Source of the DNA: JADLAT01 sp964348795
Lineage (GTDB): Bacteria > Pseudomonadota > Alphaproteobacteria > Micavibrionales > Micavibrionaceae
NCBI GenBank assembly: GCA_964348795.1
Contig: CAYGDY010000009.1
Span: forward strand, 29,216-93,215
Reading direction: 5' to 3'
DNA length: 64,000 bases
In this document: piece by piece, positions 17,581 through 28,900 of the stretch
Position numbering within the stretch: the first letter of the stretch is position 1
How the letters are laid out: each line of letters starts with the position of its first letter
Notes under the pieces: generated by a model
Database searches by the model: none
The model's input: the letters and a program-made list of their open reading frames with translations, nothing else
Told to the model about the DNA's origin: nothing
Position numbers and translations under genes: made by a program

Positions 17581-20166
17581 ATGCCTACAGCAGATCAAAT
17601 CAAAGCCACACTGACAGCCGCCGCCGCCGCTAACAACATGTCTCTCATCACGACAACGGTCAACAGCATCACCGCCGCACAAAAGGCAGATACGGCTTTT
17701 ACTGCAACGGTTGCGCCCGCCTACGTCCTTGCCCTGAAAAGCATTGCCAATTACACGCTGGTCAATGACAGTATCGCAAACCTGACGGTCAGGAATTTTA
17801 TGGTCAAAGTGGGCGCGTATGTTGACGGCGCTACGATTGGGATTGCGATGAAGACTTTTTCGGCTGACTTCAATGCGGGCGGTCTGGATGCCATGACGGA
17901 CAATCTGTCTGCCACACAAAAAGCCGCCATTCCAGTGGCCAGCCTGAACGGCGTTTTAACAGATTTGGCAAACTTTACTTTTGAGATTGATTCCCTCGGA
18001 AATCCCAGAGATGCCGAAGCCACAGCCGCAGTACGGGATTACATGTCAAAAATGGGAACCTTTGTGGGCACCAATGCCATTTCCAGTGCCATGACAATTT
18101 TGGTCGGAGACCAGAATCTGGCCGCCTTGGACGCTGTCACCGATTATCTTTCCGTCACACAAAAAGCCGCCTTCACAGGAACACTCGCCACAGCGTTGAA
18201 TAATACAGTCATAGCGATTGCTGACCTGTCCGTGTCATTGGATGCGGCTTCGTCTGCTGTAGCGGCAAGAGATATTATGTCTAAACTAGGCGCCTCGGTC
18301 AGTGGCGCGGCCATAGGCTACGCCATAGGCGTTTATTCGCTCAATGGAAACTTTGCAGGTTTGGACGGTGTCACAGATTTCCTGACAGATACACAAAAAG
18401 CCGCCATTCCCAAGCTTACACTGAACACGGTTCTGACAGATATCGCCAACTATACCTCCACGGAAGGTATGGACACACCCTCTGCGAACGCCGCACGAGA
18501 TTTTATGTCAAAATTGGGCGCTTTTGTGGGTGTCACCTCCATCAGTACCGCCATGAAAACCTTTTCTTTCGATGGAAATCTGGCCGGCATTGATGCCATC
18601 ACAGATTTTATTACACCTGCGCAAAAAGCACTCTTTACAGGACCATTGGTCACTGACCTGAATACCATTCTGGGAGATATCGTAGCCCTGACCTTGAAAC
18701 CTGGTCTGGATGCGGCCTCCAGCAACGCGGCACGGGACTTCATGTCCAAACTCGGGAGCTTGGTCAGCCCGGGCGCCATTGCCAGTGCCATGCTCACATA
18801 TGCCAACGATGGCAACTTGAAAGGCATAGACGGTGTCACAGACTTTTTAACCCCTGCACAAACAACAGCCTTCACGGCGGCAACCCTCAACCCCATATTG
18901 ATCGGCATTGCGAACGCTACAACACTGGCCGGCCAGGACGCGGCGGCGGCGGTTGAAGCACGGGATTTCCTGACCAAGCTGGGCACCAATGTGGGGGCCT
19001 CCGCGATAGCCAAGGCCATAAGCATCTTTGCCGCCGATAGCAATCTGGCCGGCATTGATGCCGTATCAGACTTTGTCACTGCGACGACCAAAGCCGGATG
19101 GACCGCCACCACAACAGCCTCAGCTGTCAATCAACAGGCGGCTTTGGGGGATGCCCTCATCCACATTGCGGACCTGACCTTTACCACAGGGCAGGACGCG
19201 AATTCTGCGGCGGCCGCACGGGACTTCATGTCCAAGGTCGGACAATATGTCGGGGCGGCGGGGCTGGGCGAGGCCATGACATTGTTCGCCTTTGACGGGA
19301 ACTTAACCGGACTTGATAACATCACGGATTATGTAACGGTTGCCGAGAGAGGTGTGATCTCAAACCTGCATCTCACCAGCACGCTCTCTTCTCTGGCCGG
19401 CATGACAGGCACCGTGGCCCAGACAGAAAACATCGTCAACGCCATCGAAGACTTTGTGTGGAAGTTTAATGGCAATATCGAAGGGGACCTCAGCTACGCC
19501 CAAGCCCTTGATACGATGAGAATTACAGGAAAATATGACTCCATCGGTTCATCCTTTGATTTCATGAACGCCTCACAGTATTCCGCCATGCTGACAGCGG
19601 AAACCACCACGATCAAGGTCTTGTCGGACTGGGATACAGTGGGCGTTATTCTGGGAACATACAATGCCACCGCTAGTGAAACAATCACAGGCACCATCGG
19701 CAATGATGTGGTTTACGGCTTGGGTGGAAATGATATCATCCATGGCGGAGACGGCAACGACAGACTCTATGGGAATCAGGGCAATGACCAGCTGTTTGGT
19801 GATGCCGGCAATGACATCTTGTATGGCGGCGGAAACGTCGGCGTGGATACTATGACAGGGGGTCTGGGCGCCGACCGGTTTGTCATTGATACCCGCCATG
19901 CTCCAGGCCTTGATGTGATCACAGACTTTAAAGCCACAGAAGGGGACGTGCTGGATCTGAGCAATATCCTGAGCGCGTTTGATCCCCTCACGCAGAGTAT
20001 CGCGAACTTTGTGCATGCCACAGCAGGCACGACAGGCAATATGCTGATTTCTGTGGATTACAATGGGGCTGTAGGGGGAGCGGTCTTTACGAACATTGCC
20101 AGCTTGTCGGGTACAACCAGCTTTGATGTCGCGGCTCTGTTTGCCAGCAAAAATATCATTGTGTGA
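17581..20166 (+). CDS. RTX-type secreted protein with seven tandem ~80-residue alpha-helical repeats
   Basis: 861 residues with no N-terminal signal peptide, preceded by an AGGAG site. Residues about 60-640 contain seven tandem units of 75-86 residues, each opening with ARDFMSKLG or a variant, followed by an alanine-rich segment, DGNLAGIDAITDF and TPAQKA-like elements; an eighth, degenerate unit follows. I do not recognise this repeat. Residues about 703-755 carry five or six glycine-rich nonapeptides (GNDIIHGGD, GNDRLYGNQ, GNDQLFGDA) that bind calcium, then a C-terminal domain of the kind that carries the type I secretion signal (GADRFVID, VITDF). The protein is probably exported by an ABC-type secretion system, which is not in the window. 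The AT-rich 180 bases upstream probably hold its promoter. Confidence 0.85.
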   Translation: MPTADQIKATLTAAAAANNMSLITTTVNSITAAQKADTAFTATVAPAYVLALKSIANYTLVNDSIANLTVRNFMVKVGAYVDGATIGIAMKTFSADFNAGGLDAMTDNLSATQKAAIPVASLNGVLTDLANFTFEIDSLGNPRDAEATAAVRDYMSKMGTFVGTNAISSAMTILVGDQNLAALDAVTDYLSVTQKAAFTGTLATALNNTVIAIADLSVSLDAASSAVAARDIMSKLGASVSGAAIGYAIGVYSLNGNFAGLDGVTDFLTDTQKAAIPKLTLNTVLTDIANYTSTEGMDTPSANAARDFMSKLGAFVGVTSISTAMKTFSFDGNLAGIDAITDFITPAQKALFTGPLVTDLNTILGDIVALTLKPGLDAASSNAARDFMSKLGSLVSPGAIASAMLTYANDGNLKGIDGVTDFLTPAQTTAFTAATLNPILIGIANATTLAGQDAAAAVEARDFLTKLGTNVGASAIAKAISIFAADSNLAGIDAVSDFVTATTKAGWTATTTASAVNQQAALGDALIHIADLTFTTGQDANSAAAARDFMSKVGQYVGAAGLGEAMTLFAFDGNLTGLDNITDYVTVAERGVISNLHLTSTLSSLAGMTGTVAQTENIVNAIEDFVWKFNGNIEGDLSYAQALDTMRITGKYDSIGSSFDFMNASQYSAMLTAETTTIKVLSDWDTVGVILGTYNATASETITGTIGNDVVYGLGGNDIIHGGDGNDRLYGNQGNDQLFGDAGNDILYGGGNVGVDTMTGGLGADRFVIDTRHAPGLDVITDFKATEGDVLDLSNILSAFDPLTQSIANFVHATAGTTGNMLISVDYNGAVGGAVFTNIASLSGTTSFDVAALFASKNIIV

Positions 20167-20210
20167 TTGTGCCTCTTTCAGGTTTTTTAAACCCTTTTGG
20201 TGTGTGTGCC

Positions 20211-20248
20211 AAAAAAGCCCCGATGGAAACATCGGGGCTTCTTTTTTT
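20211..20248. terminator. Bidirectional intrinsic terminator between the RTX and autotransporter genes
   Basis: A 9-bp GC-rich stem (20217-20225 with 20230-20238) closes a GAAA tetraloop. It is preceded by six A and followed by a T-rich tract, so it can terminate both the plus-strand RTX gene and the minus-strand autotransporter gene, which converge here. Confidence 0.92.
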
Positions 20249-20271
20249 AAGAGAGAGGCGCAATCAAGTTC

Positions 20272-23200
20272 CTAGAACTTGTACCCTGCGCGGGCATAGC
20301 CAGCATGAGAGGCATAATCGGACTTGGCTTCGTAGTCGTAGCTTCCGGTCAGGGCCCAGTTATCCGTGGTGTAGAGCGTCATAGCCCCGCCCACATCAAA
20401 CGTGGTCTGCGCAGGATCGACCCCTTGCGAATTGAAGGACGCCCCGCCCCCTGTGAAGGAAGAGGTGGACTGCACTTCATCACCAATCACGTCATGGCGG
20501 ACACCGGCATGCAAGGATGGCACAACTTCCGAACCATCAGCCTGCGGGATGTTCCATTTCGCTTTAGCGCCGACACCGACTTCCAGAATATTCAGGTCAT
20601 CGTTATCCACGTTCAGGTTTGCACCACCGGCACCGGATTCCGTGTAGCTGTCAACATAGATGTGCTGATAGTCTACACCAACACTCGGCGTAATAACGGC
20701 TGTCCCCACCGCATAGTCACGGCCGATTTCGCCGCTGGCCATGAACTGGTTGCTGTCATAGTCCGCTGTCGCCGTCAGGCCGGAGATTCCCCCGACATTA
20801 TGACGGATCTGGTCAATATTGTTCCAAGCATAACCAATATTCCCCGAAACATACATGGACTGATCAATATCATAATCCCCGTACAAGGAAACCTGATAGC
20901 TGTCCACATCGGTTTTGGTTCTGTTCACGTTATCCGAAGACACATCGCTGTTGGCATAGCTCACAGAAACCCCGAGAACCACATCATCCGCCACATTTTC
21001 CGTGTCGACTCCGACAGCGGCCCCGAACGTGTCGGCGTCATATCCATCGATACCATCGCGCTCGTCCTGTGTGCCTTTTTTGCCGAAACCCTGCATCCAG
21101 GCGGTCACGCCGGTGCTCATGTTTCCGGAAGCCACACCGGTCTCGCTGGTTCTCAACGCGGCCAGACGGTCTGTCGACAGGCTGATCGACTGCGCCGAAG
21201 CCTGGAAGCCCGCGACAACAGCGCCACCATCCACCGTCGGGTTCACCGATTCAAGGATATCGTTCATTTCACCCTGTGTAGAGGCGGAAACGAGGTTATC
21301 TTGAATCTGGTTGATCTCCGTATTCGTGGATGTTGCCAGATCTGTAATCAGCAAGGTCCCCGCATTGATGTTCCCGCTGGTATTGGCGGTATCAACAAAG
21401 GCATTTTCAACAAAGATGGTAACATCCACCTCATCGTTGGCCGTGTCGTTCACAAGGCTGAACCCATAGATAAACGAGTTATCCGTGACAGTCGCGCCTG
21501 CAATCACTGCATCGGTGTTGTCATCGTTGAACATGGCATCCAGAACGGAAGTCCCTGTCGTCAGAGGCTGGGAGGAGTCAATGAGAAAGTGAATGGTGTT
21601 GGCGCTCAGGTCTGTATCACCTGTCTCCACAACCTTACCATGGGTCTGCGTTCCGGCAGACTTGGACACACCGATATTGTAGGTCCCCGTACCAGCCGTA
21701 GCACCGGCGGTCGAGAGCGTATCCCCTGCGTTCACCTGAATGGTACCGGAGTTGGTAATCGTCCCGTCAATTTCATGGGTTCCGCTCGCCGCAAAGACGG
21801 CTGTCGCCCCCGCATTGACCGTCAGAGCACCAGGATCGGTCCCACCGCCGCCCAAAAGACCAGCAAAGGTCACAGTCGGTGTAGCGGTCGTCCCGTTCCC
21901 GACAGTCACGACCCCGTCATTGGCACCCACACCCAAAATCACGCCCGATACCGTCTGCGCCCCTGTTCCGAGGAACTGCAGAACATCCGAATCATCCAGC
22001 GTAATGGTGTTGACATACAGGTCGCCCGTTGTGGTCACAGTATTGTTACTGCCACCGGCAAGCGTCAAATTGGCCAACTGCGCAGAGCTTGACCCGATAT
22101 CACCGACAAACGCCGTTGTACCGGTCCCGTCGGCAATGGTCACCTGACCGGCATCATCTGTCGCCGTTACGATATCCGTTGTCAGCGTCTGGGATGTTGC
22201 ACCCCCTGTCAGGGCCAGAATACCCGTCCCCACACCGGACAATGTTGTCGTGGTAGCAGTATAAGCCGTTGTAGTGCCGTTCAGCGTCAACGTCGTACCA
22301 GCGGCCACATCAACCGATGTCAAAGCCGTCGTGCCGCCGACAACACCGGCAATCGTCGTTGCCGCGTTGATGTCCAAAGAACCCGCCCCGTTGATCGTCC
22401 CCGTCAGGGTCGCGGCACCGGATGTTTGCAACGTGGCACCGGAACCCACCGTAAAGGCCGTGGTCGTCATGCTCGCACCGGCAGACAAGATCGTGCCGGA
22501 ACCCGAAACAGTCACGCTGTCAAGGTTCCCGTTCACACCACCCCAAGCCGTGGCCGTGGTCACTGTTCCAGTACCGGAAACAACAACATTGTTCACTTCA
22601 GCCGCTGTCGCCGTACCATCAACAGTTCCTGTGACCGTGAAATCATTCGTTGTACTATCCAAAGTCAGTGTGTTGGTACCGGTATTGGCACCCCCCAATG
22701 TGATCGTGGCCGCATTGAGCGTATTTTGGAATGTCGCAGAAGACACACCGGCCGATTTTTCAATCGTGATCACGTTCGTACCGGCACCCACTGTACCAGA
22801 GAATGTCGCACCCAAAGCATTGTCCACCGTGACATCACCCGTACCGGCAATGTTACCGGAAACCGTTTGCGCCACAGCGCCATTCAGCACCAGAAGCGCC
22901 GCACCAGCGGCCCCATCGGTCAATGTCAGACCTGCCGTAAAGGCATTCGTCGCGCCCGTCAGCGTCAATGTTGCATCTGCGGCGGCGTTTGCGCCTCCCG
23001 TCACCGTCACAGCGCCTGTAAAGGTCGCATTCCCCCCCACGCTCAATGTCGTCGTAGACGCACCGGCAAAGTTCCCCGCTGTAAGACCGGTCGTCCCCGT
23101 CACAGCCAATGTCCCACCAATAGCCATGGCGTTTGTGGCCGCGGCGTCAGGCTCTACGTTTGTCAAAACCAGGTTTCCGCCTGTGGACACGTTGCCCGTA

Positions 23201-23580
23201 ATGGTCGAGGCGATATCGCGTGTCGTCACGTCTGTCAGAGACTGCGTGATGTTACCAGCCCCTGTAATCGCGATAGACCCGATTGTAATCGCCACATCGG
23301 CGGCATCATCGGCGTTGGTGATCGTGACAGCCCCCGTAGACGCGCTCGTGATCGCACCGATCGTGGTAACACCCAGCTCGGATCCGTTAATCGTCAAAGT
23401 ATTGGTATCCAAAATGACATTATCACCGGATGTGGGCGTCGCCACCATCCCGTTGGCCGCTGTACCCCATGTGGCCGCGCCCGTCAGGGTCAGATCAGCC
23501 GCATTGGCCTGCACAGCAAAACCCGCGACAGCCACCAGCGCCGTTCCGGCCAAAAGTGTTTTCTTTACATTCAAAATCAT
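20272..23580 (-). CDS. Type Va autotransporter
   Basis: 1,102 residues from the ATG at 23580, which follows an AGGGG site and begins a clean signal peptide (KKTLLAGTALVAVAG, then QANA). The passenger (to about residue 800) is a low-complexity Thr/Gly/Ala/Val beta-helix with many TLTGA, TVSG and NTLTL strands. A linker with ISLSTDRLAALR leads into a C-terminal autotransporter beta-barrel of about 270 residues (SVSYANSDVSSDN, VDYQHIYVDSYTESG). The last residues, ending in Tyr-Lys-Phe, form the terminal barrel strand recognised by the BAM complex. The passenger probably acts as a surface adhesin; no protease or esterase motif is seen. Confidence 0.9.
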   Translation of the reverse strand: MILNVKKTLLAGTALVAVAGFAVQANAADLTLTGAATWGTAANGMVATPTSGDNVILDTNTLTINGSELGVTTIGAITSASTGAVTITNADDAADVAITIGSIAITGAGNITQSLTDVTTRDIASTITGNVSTGGNLVLTNVEPDAAATNAMAIGGTLAVTGTTGLTAGNFAGASTTTLSVGGNATFTGAVTVTGGANAAADATLTLTGATNAFTAGLTLTDGAAGAALLVLNGAVAQTVSGNIAGTGDVTVDNALGATFSGTVGAGTNVITIEKSAGVSSATFQNTLNAATITLGGANTGTNTLTLDSTTNDFTVTGTVDGTATAAEVNNVVVSGTGTVTTATAWGGVNGNLDSVTVSGSGTILSAGASMTTTAFTVGSGATLQTSGAATLTGTINGAGSLDINAATTIAGVVGGTTALTSVDVAAGTTLTLNGTTTAYTATTTTLSGVGTGILALTGGATSQTLTTDIVTATDDAGQVTIADGTGTTAFVGDIGSSSAQLANLTLAGGSNNTVTTTGDLYVNTITLDDSDVLQFLGTGAQTVSGVILGVGANDGVVTVGNGTTATPTVTFAGLLGGGGTDPGALTVNAGATAVFAASGTHEIDGTITNSGTIQVNAGDTLSTAGATAGTGTYNIGVSKSAGTQTHGKVVETGDTDLSANTIHFLIDSSQPLTTGTSVLDAMFNDDNTDAVIAGATVTDNSFIYGFSLVNDTANDEVDVTIFVENAFVDTANTSGNINAGTLLITDLATSTNTEINQIQDNLVSASTQGEMNDILESVNPTVDGGAVVAGFQASAQSISLSTDRLAALRTSETGVASGNMSTGVTAWMQGFGKKGTQDERDGIDGYDADTFGAAVGVDTENVADDVVLGVSVSYANSDVSSDNVNRTKTDVDSYQVSLYGDYDIDQSMYVSGNIGYAWNNIDQIRHNVGGISGLTATADYDSNQFMASGEIGRDYAVGTAVITPSVGVDYQHIYVDSYTESGAGGANLNVDNDDLNILEVGVGAKAKWNIPQADGSEVVPSLHAGVRHDVIGDEVQSTSSFTGGGASFNSQGVDPAQTTFDVGGAMTLYTTDNWALTGSYDYEAKSDYASHAGYARAGYKF

Positions 23581-23714
23581 GGATGAACCCCTTATGTGTT
23601 GTTTATGAAATACTACTGATGAAATATTATTGACGAACGCACTCCAAGAACCCGAATCGCCCCTGACCATTCTGGCACAAGAGACTCTCCAAGTCTGGGA
23701 AGTTTTTTACCAAA

Positions 23715-23739
23715 TAAAAAAGGCCCCCTCAAGGGACCC
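23715..23739 (-). terminator. Intrinsic terminator downstream of the IalB-like gene
   Basis: On the minus strand a 6-bp stem with one G-U pair (23722-23727 with 23733-23738) and a 5-base loop is followed by a run of six T. It stands 70 bases after the stop of the IalB-like gene and before the autotransporter start, so the two are probably separate transcripts. Confidence 0.7.
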
Positions 23740-23809
23740 GTTTCAAAAGGGAAGAAATTAAATTTCCACTGTTGCAAAAAAGAAACACAAAAAGATCGTT
23801 TTTTATGTC

Positions 23810-24433
23810 TTATAACGTGCCCAGTTGCGTGGCAAAGCCCCCGAGCGGCATGTCAACACCCATCACCTTGCCTTTGGCATCGGCAAATTTGACGTGCAGA
23901 GTCTTGCCCTGTGTCATTTCATCCAGAAACGCCGGATCCAGTTCCATCTGGGCCACGCACCCCTCCGGCAGACACGTATTGATAGCAAACGCCTTCAGGG
24001 TCTTGTCATCCACCTGAATCGTACCGCCGGACTGGAGCATCACCCCCAGAGGCAAAATCATCACGCCCGTTATCGGCTTCTCACGTCCCGCAGAATACCC
24101 GAGGGCAAATTCTAAAAACCGCTGTTTTGTCTTCGTCTCGCTGAGCTTTTGAAAGACCTCGCAATAGGGCGCAGACCCTTCTGTTTTTGGCTTATCACAC
24201 CGCTTGCTCCAGAGCAGGCCGTTCGCAGGGCCTGCCTGTGCGGTCTCATGCCCCGCCGGTTCCGGAACATCCGATTCCGCAGGAGCGACAGGCGACGATG
24301 TCTCGTTGTCAACCGTGTCCTGCGCAACAGGCGGCGGGACAATCGGTGCAGGATTTTGTGGTTTTTTCATCATGAAAAACGCCCCTGCGCCGACAATCAC
24401 CATGATAGCCACCAGTAAAATTCCTTTTTGCAT
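23810..24433 (-). CDS. Invasion-associated locus B (IalB) family protein
   Basis: 207 residues. An N-terminal signal anchor (ILLVAIMVIVGAGAFFMM) is followed by a Pro/Ala/Glu-rich linker (about 25-70) and an IalB domain. Typical elements are LLWSKRCDKP, a Cys pair around APYCEVFQ, GVMILPLGVML, INTCLPEGCVA with paired cysteines that probably form a disulfide, and a terminal GFATQLGTL. IalB-family proteins are periplasmic or outer-membrane proteins widespread in Alphaproteobacteria; the Bartonella member affects erythrocyte invasion, but most are uncharacterised. Confidence 0.8.
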   Translation of the reverse strand: MQKGILLVAIMVIVGAGAFFMMKKPQNPAPIVPPPVAQDTVDNETSSPVAPAESDVPEPAGHETAQAGPANGLLWSKRCDKPKTEGSAPYCEVFQKLSETKTKQRFLEFALGYSAGREKPITGVMILPLGVMLQSGGTIQVDDKTLKAFAINTCLPEGCVAQMELDPAFLDEMTQGKTLHVKFADAKGKVMGVDMPLGGFATQLGTL

Positions 24434-24562
24434 GATATCCTCTCTTCAGGCCCGCAAGGCCGCTCCTTCTGTCGTGTGTTGACATTGTGTATGTTTTGCC
24501 CCCCTTTGTAACGCAAACCCCGCCGGATGACCAGAGGCGCCTCCCAAACAATCAACAGCCCC

Positions 24563-25924
24563 TTACAGCCCCACCGACAGCGCCTTGTACAGCCGGACCA
24601 GCGCCTGTACCCGCGCCACCTCGGCATTCACCAACGCGCTTTGCGCGGTATTCAAGGTACGCTCGGAATCCAGCACATCCAGAAACGAAATCTCCCCTTC
24701 CCTGTACAGCGCCTCGGAGAACCCCAAAGCCTTGCGCGCATGGTCATGGGCCTGCGACAGGGCAACATATTGCGCGTTGATCTGCGCATAATCATTCAGC
24801 GCCGTCTCCATATCCGCCACGGCTTCCAGCACCACCTTCCGGTAGGCCTCATAGGCTTGGGTTTCCCGCGCCCTGCTGGCGTCAATCCGGCCTGCGATCC
24901 GGCCAAAATCCAGTATCGACACCGCCGTGCCCAGCCCGACATTCCAGATCGTCGCAGAATTCACCACGGCATTATCCGCCACCCCGAAAAATCCCGAAAG
25001 ACTGAAGGTCGGAAAAATCTCGGCTGTCACCGATTCGGCCAGAGCCGTCTGTTGGGCCAGCGTGGCCTGCGCCGCCCGAATATCAGGGCGAAGCGTGAGA
25101 ACCCGTGCCGGCGCAGATAAAACGGGGGCCACATCAGCTGTGAGAATTTCACCGCCCCCCTGCCGGACCAGTCCGGCCAGATCGGCAGGCATTTCTCCGG
25201 TCAGAACCGTCAGGCGGATTTGCGCGTTATTGGCTTGGCGTTCATAATCGGGCAGGGCGGCCCGTGTCGTGTTCACCAGATTTTCTGCCCGCTCGACATC
25301 CAACTGCGGCGTTTCTCCAGCCTCGTGCAGTTGACGGATCAGCCCCAGCGTTTTGTCCTGTACGGCCAGATTATCTTTTGCAATCAGGACCTGTTTTTGA
25401 AAGCCACGCATTTCCACATAGGTCCGGACGACCTCTGCCACCAGCGACAAAGACACGTCCTCATACGTAGCCTCCAGCGCGCGCAGATTTTCCTCGGACG
25501 CATTCAGGGCCTTGCGGTTCTTGCCAAAAAGATCCATTTCAAATGCGGCATCAAACCGCGCATCATAATAATCACTCGCGCCTCCGAACTGGCTTTTCTC
25601 GCGGCCCACCCCTGCAGACGCGCCGATATCGGGGAACAGCCCGCCAAAGCTGGTCCGGCGCTGGCCCCGCGCCTCTGTGATCCGCGCCTGTGCGATTCGG
25701 CGATCCGGATTGCCGGAGAGCGCCAGATCCACCAGCCGCCCTAAAACCGGATCCCCGAACCCCACCCACCAGTGCGTCATATCACCTGCGGGGGAAATTT
25801 TGACAGCAGGCGCTGTGCCATAGTGCCATGCCACTGGCAGAGCCATTTGGGGGAAATCCTGCCCGCCGGCAAAGCAACCGGACAAAACCGTTGTCATGGA
25901 TAACAAAAGCACAGACCGTCTCAT
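24563..25924 (-). CDS. RND efflux outer-membrane channel (OprM/NodT family lipoprotein)
   Basis: 453 residues. A lipoprotein signal (VLLLSMTTVLSGC) is followed by two OEP repeats built of long helices (ARITEARGQRRT, EENLRALEATYED, then VLTLRPDIRAAQATLA and SEALYREGEISFLDVLD), the layout of TolC-like channels of the NodT/OprM group. It forms the outer-membrane exit duct of a tripartite pump. Its start overlaps the stop of the RND transporter gene by ATGA, making it the last gene of the operon. Confidence 0.92.
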   Translation of the reverse strand: MRRSVLLLSMTTVLSGCFAGGQDFPQMALPVAWHYGTAPAVKISPAGDMTHWWVGFGDPVLGRLVDLALSGNPDRRIAQARITEARGQRRTSFGGLFPDIGASAGVGREKSQFGGASDYYDARFDAAFEMDLFGKNRKALNASEENLRALEATYEDVSLSLVAEVVRTYVEMRGFQKQVLIAKDNLAVQDKTLGLIRQLHEAGETPQLDVERAENLVNTTRAALPDYERQANNAQIRLTVLTGEMPADLAGLVRQGGGEILTADVAPVLSAPARVLTLRPDIRAAQATLAQQTALAESVTAEIFPTFSLSGFFGVADNAVVNSATIWNVGLGTAVSILDFGRIAGRIDASRARETQAYEAYRKVVLEAVADMETALNDYAQINAQYVALSQAHDHARKALGFSEALYREGEISFLDVLDSERTLNTAQSALVNAEVARVQALVRLYKALSVGL

Positions 25925-28900
25925 GGGAGTGTTCCTTCTCTAAAGTCCCGCCGCACAGACCGCTTGAATTTCAAAGACCGCAACAGCACGTAAAACACGG
26001 GCGTAAAAACAATACCAAAAAACGTCACGCCCAGCATTCCCGAAAACACCGCCTGCCCGATGGCGATCCGCATTTCAGAGCCCGCGCCGTGACTGTGCAC
26101 CAAAGGCAAAACCCCCATGATAAAGGCAAAGGATGTCATCAAAATAGGCCGCAAACGGATATGGGCCGATTCAATGGCGGCCTCCACAGGCGTTCTGCCT
26201 TGATGCTCCAGATCCCGCGCAAACTCGACAATCAAAATCGCGTTCTTGCACGCCAGCCCCGCCAGCACAAAAAGACTGATCTGCGTGAAAATATTGTTAT
26301 CCCCGCCGAACAGATAGACACCCACCACCGCAGAAAGCGTACTCATCGGGACAATCAGGATCACCGCCAGCGGCATGATCAGGCTTTCATACTGCGCCGC
26401 CAGCACCAGAAACACGAGGAAGATACACAAGGGAAAAATATAAACCGCCGAATTACCCGCCAGAATCTGCTGGTAGGTCAGCTCCGTCCATTCAAAATCA
26501 AAGCCAGGCGGCAAGGTGTCTTTCAAAATTTTGACGATCGCATCCTGCGCCTGCCCGCTTGAATAGCCAGGGGCCGCGTTTCCGTTCAGATCCGCAGAAC
26601 GATACGCATTATAATGCATGGCAATTTCAGGCCCGAATGTCTCTTTCACATCCGCCACCGCGCCAAGCGGCACCATTTCTCCCGCCGCGTTACGGGTCTG
26701 GAGCCGCAGGATATCAGCAGGATCAGCCCGAAATTTCTGGTCCGCCTGCGCAATCACCTGATAGGTCCGGCCAAACTGGTTAAAGTCATTCACATACTGG
26801 GAGCCCAGATAGACCTGAAGCGTCCGGAAAACTTCGTCAATATCCACCCCGATCTGAAGCGCCCGCGTCCGGTCCAGATTGAAAAACAGTTGCGGCACAT
26901 TCACATTATATCCTGAAAACACGCCCGTCAGCACAGGCGTCTGATAGGCTTTTTCCGTGACAGCCTTCACAGCATTGTCCAGCGCCTCGACCCCGCTGTC
27001 CATGCGGTCCTCGATCTGGAGCTTGAACCCCCCGATGGTCCCCAGACCACTCACGGGCGGGGGTGGGAAAATCGCAATAAAGGCCTGATCCAGCGCCATG
27101 AACTTCTGTTGAAGCTGGCCCGCAATGGCAAAGCCCGTCAAATCAGGGCGCGTACGTGCATGAAAATCCTTCAGGGTCACAAAGACAATCCCCGCGCTCG
27201 AAGAACTCACAAAACCATTGATGGACAGGCCAGGGAACGCCACGGCACTTTCCACGCCCTCCTGCTTGAGGGCAATATCCGACATCTGGCGGATGACCTC
27301 TTCCGTCCGGTCCAGCGTGGATCCCGCTGGCAATTGGGCAAAGCTGATCAGGTACTGCTTGTCCTGCGCGGGAACAAACCCCTTGGGCAACAGATTCATA
27401 CTCAAAAACGCCAGCACCAAAAATCCGGCATACACCCCCATCATAACACTTTTATGCCGGACAAAATACGATACGCCGCGCTCGTAAGCGCGCATACTAT
27501 TCCCGAACAGCCTGTCAAAGAGCCGGAAAAACCACCCGAACAGCGTGTCCAGCAGGCGCGTGAGGGCATCTTTGGGCGCATACGGGGACTTGAGCAATAT
27601 GGCAGACAGGGCAGGCGACAATGTCAACGAATTGATCATGGAAATCACCGTGGCAATCGCAATCGTCACAGCAAACTGCCTGTAAAACTGGCCCGTCAGC
27701 CCGCTGATAAAGGCAATCGGGACAAACACACTCACCAGCACCAGCGAGGTGGCCAGAATGGGGCCCGTCACTTCCTTCATCGCCTGAAAGGTCGCCTCGC
27801 GGGGGGTTTTGCCCGCTTCGATATTTCGCTCGACATTCTCGACGACCACTATCGCATCGTCCACGACAATCCCGATCGCCAAAATCAGGCCGAACAGGGA
27901 CAGCACATTGATGGAAAACCCTAGAAGCAACATCACACAAAATGTTCCAACAATAGAGACTGGCACCGCCAGCAATGGAATGATCGAAGCCCGCCACGTC
28001 TGGAGAAACACAATCACCACCAGCACCACCAGCAGGAGCGCCTCGAACAGGGTCGAAACCACCGAATTGATCGAATCCTGTACAAAGGTCGTGGGGTCAT
28101 AGACAATCGAATAGGCAATCCCTTCCGGAAAGGTCTTTTGCAGGATCTCCATTTTTTTCCGGACCTGCGCCGAGATTTCAAGCGCATTGGCATCGGGCGC
28201 AGAAAAAATCGCAATCGCGGCGGCAGGTTTGTTATCCAGCAGGGACCGCAAGGCATAGGTTTCCGCATCAAGCTCCACCCGCGCCACGTCCTTGAGCCGC
28301 GTGACTACCCCGCCCGCATCACGTTTGATAACGATATTTTCAAATTCCGGCACGCTCTGCAAACGGCCCTGCGTGTTGATCGGCAACTGAATCTGCACAG
28401 CCGCATCCGAGGGCGGCCCACCGACCACACCAGCGGCCACCTGCACGTTCTGGGCGCGAATGGCGTTCACAACTTCGGTGCCCGTCATCCCGAGTTCCGC
28501 AATCGCCTCGGGGTTCAGCCAGACCCGCATGGCATAATTGCCCGACCCGAACAACTCGACCTGTCCCACCCCTTGTATCTTGGCGAGCTGGTCCTTGACA
28601 TTCAAATTGGCAAAGTTCCGCAGATAAAGCACATCATACCGCTCGGACGGCGAACGCAGATGCACCACCATCGTCAGGTCCGGTGAGCTTTTGACCACCA
28701 CCACACCCAGCGCCCGCGTGACATCAGGCAAACGGGGCAAGGCCTGCGCCACACGGTTTTGCACAAGCTGTTGCGCCAGATCAATATCCGTCCCGATCTT
28801 GAACGTCACCGTGAGATTGAGCCGTCCATCCGCCGAAGCCAGCGAATTCATATAGAGCATCCCCTCGACCCCGTTGATCTGCTCTTCCAGAGGCGTGGCC

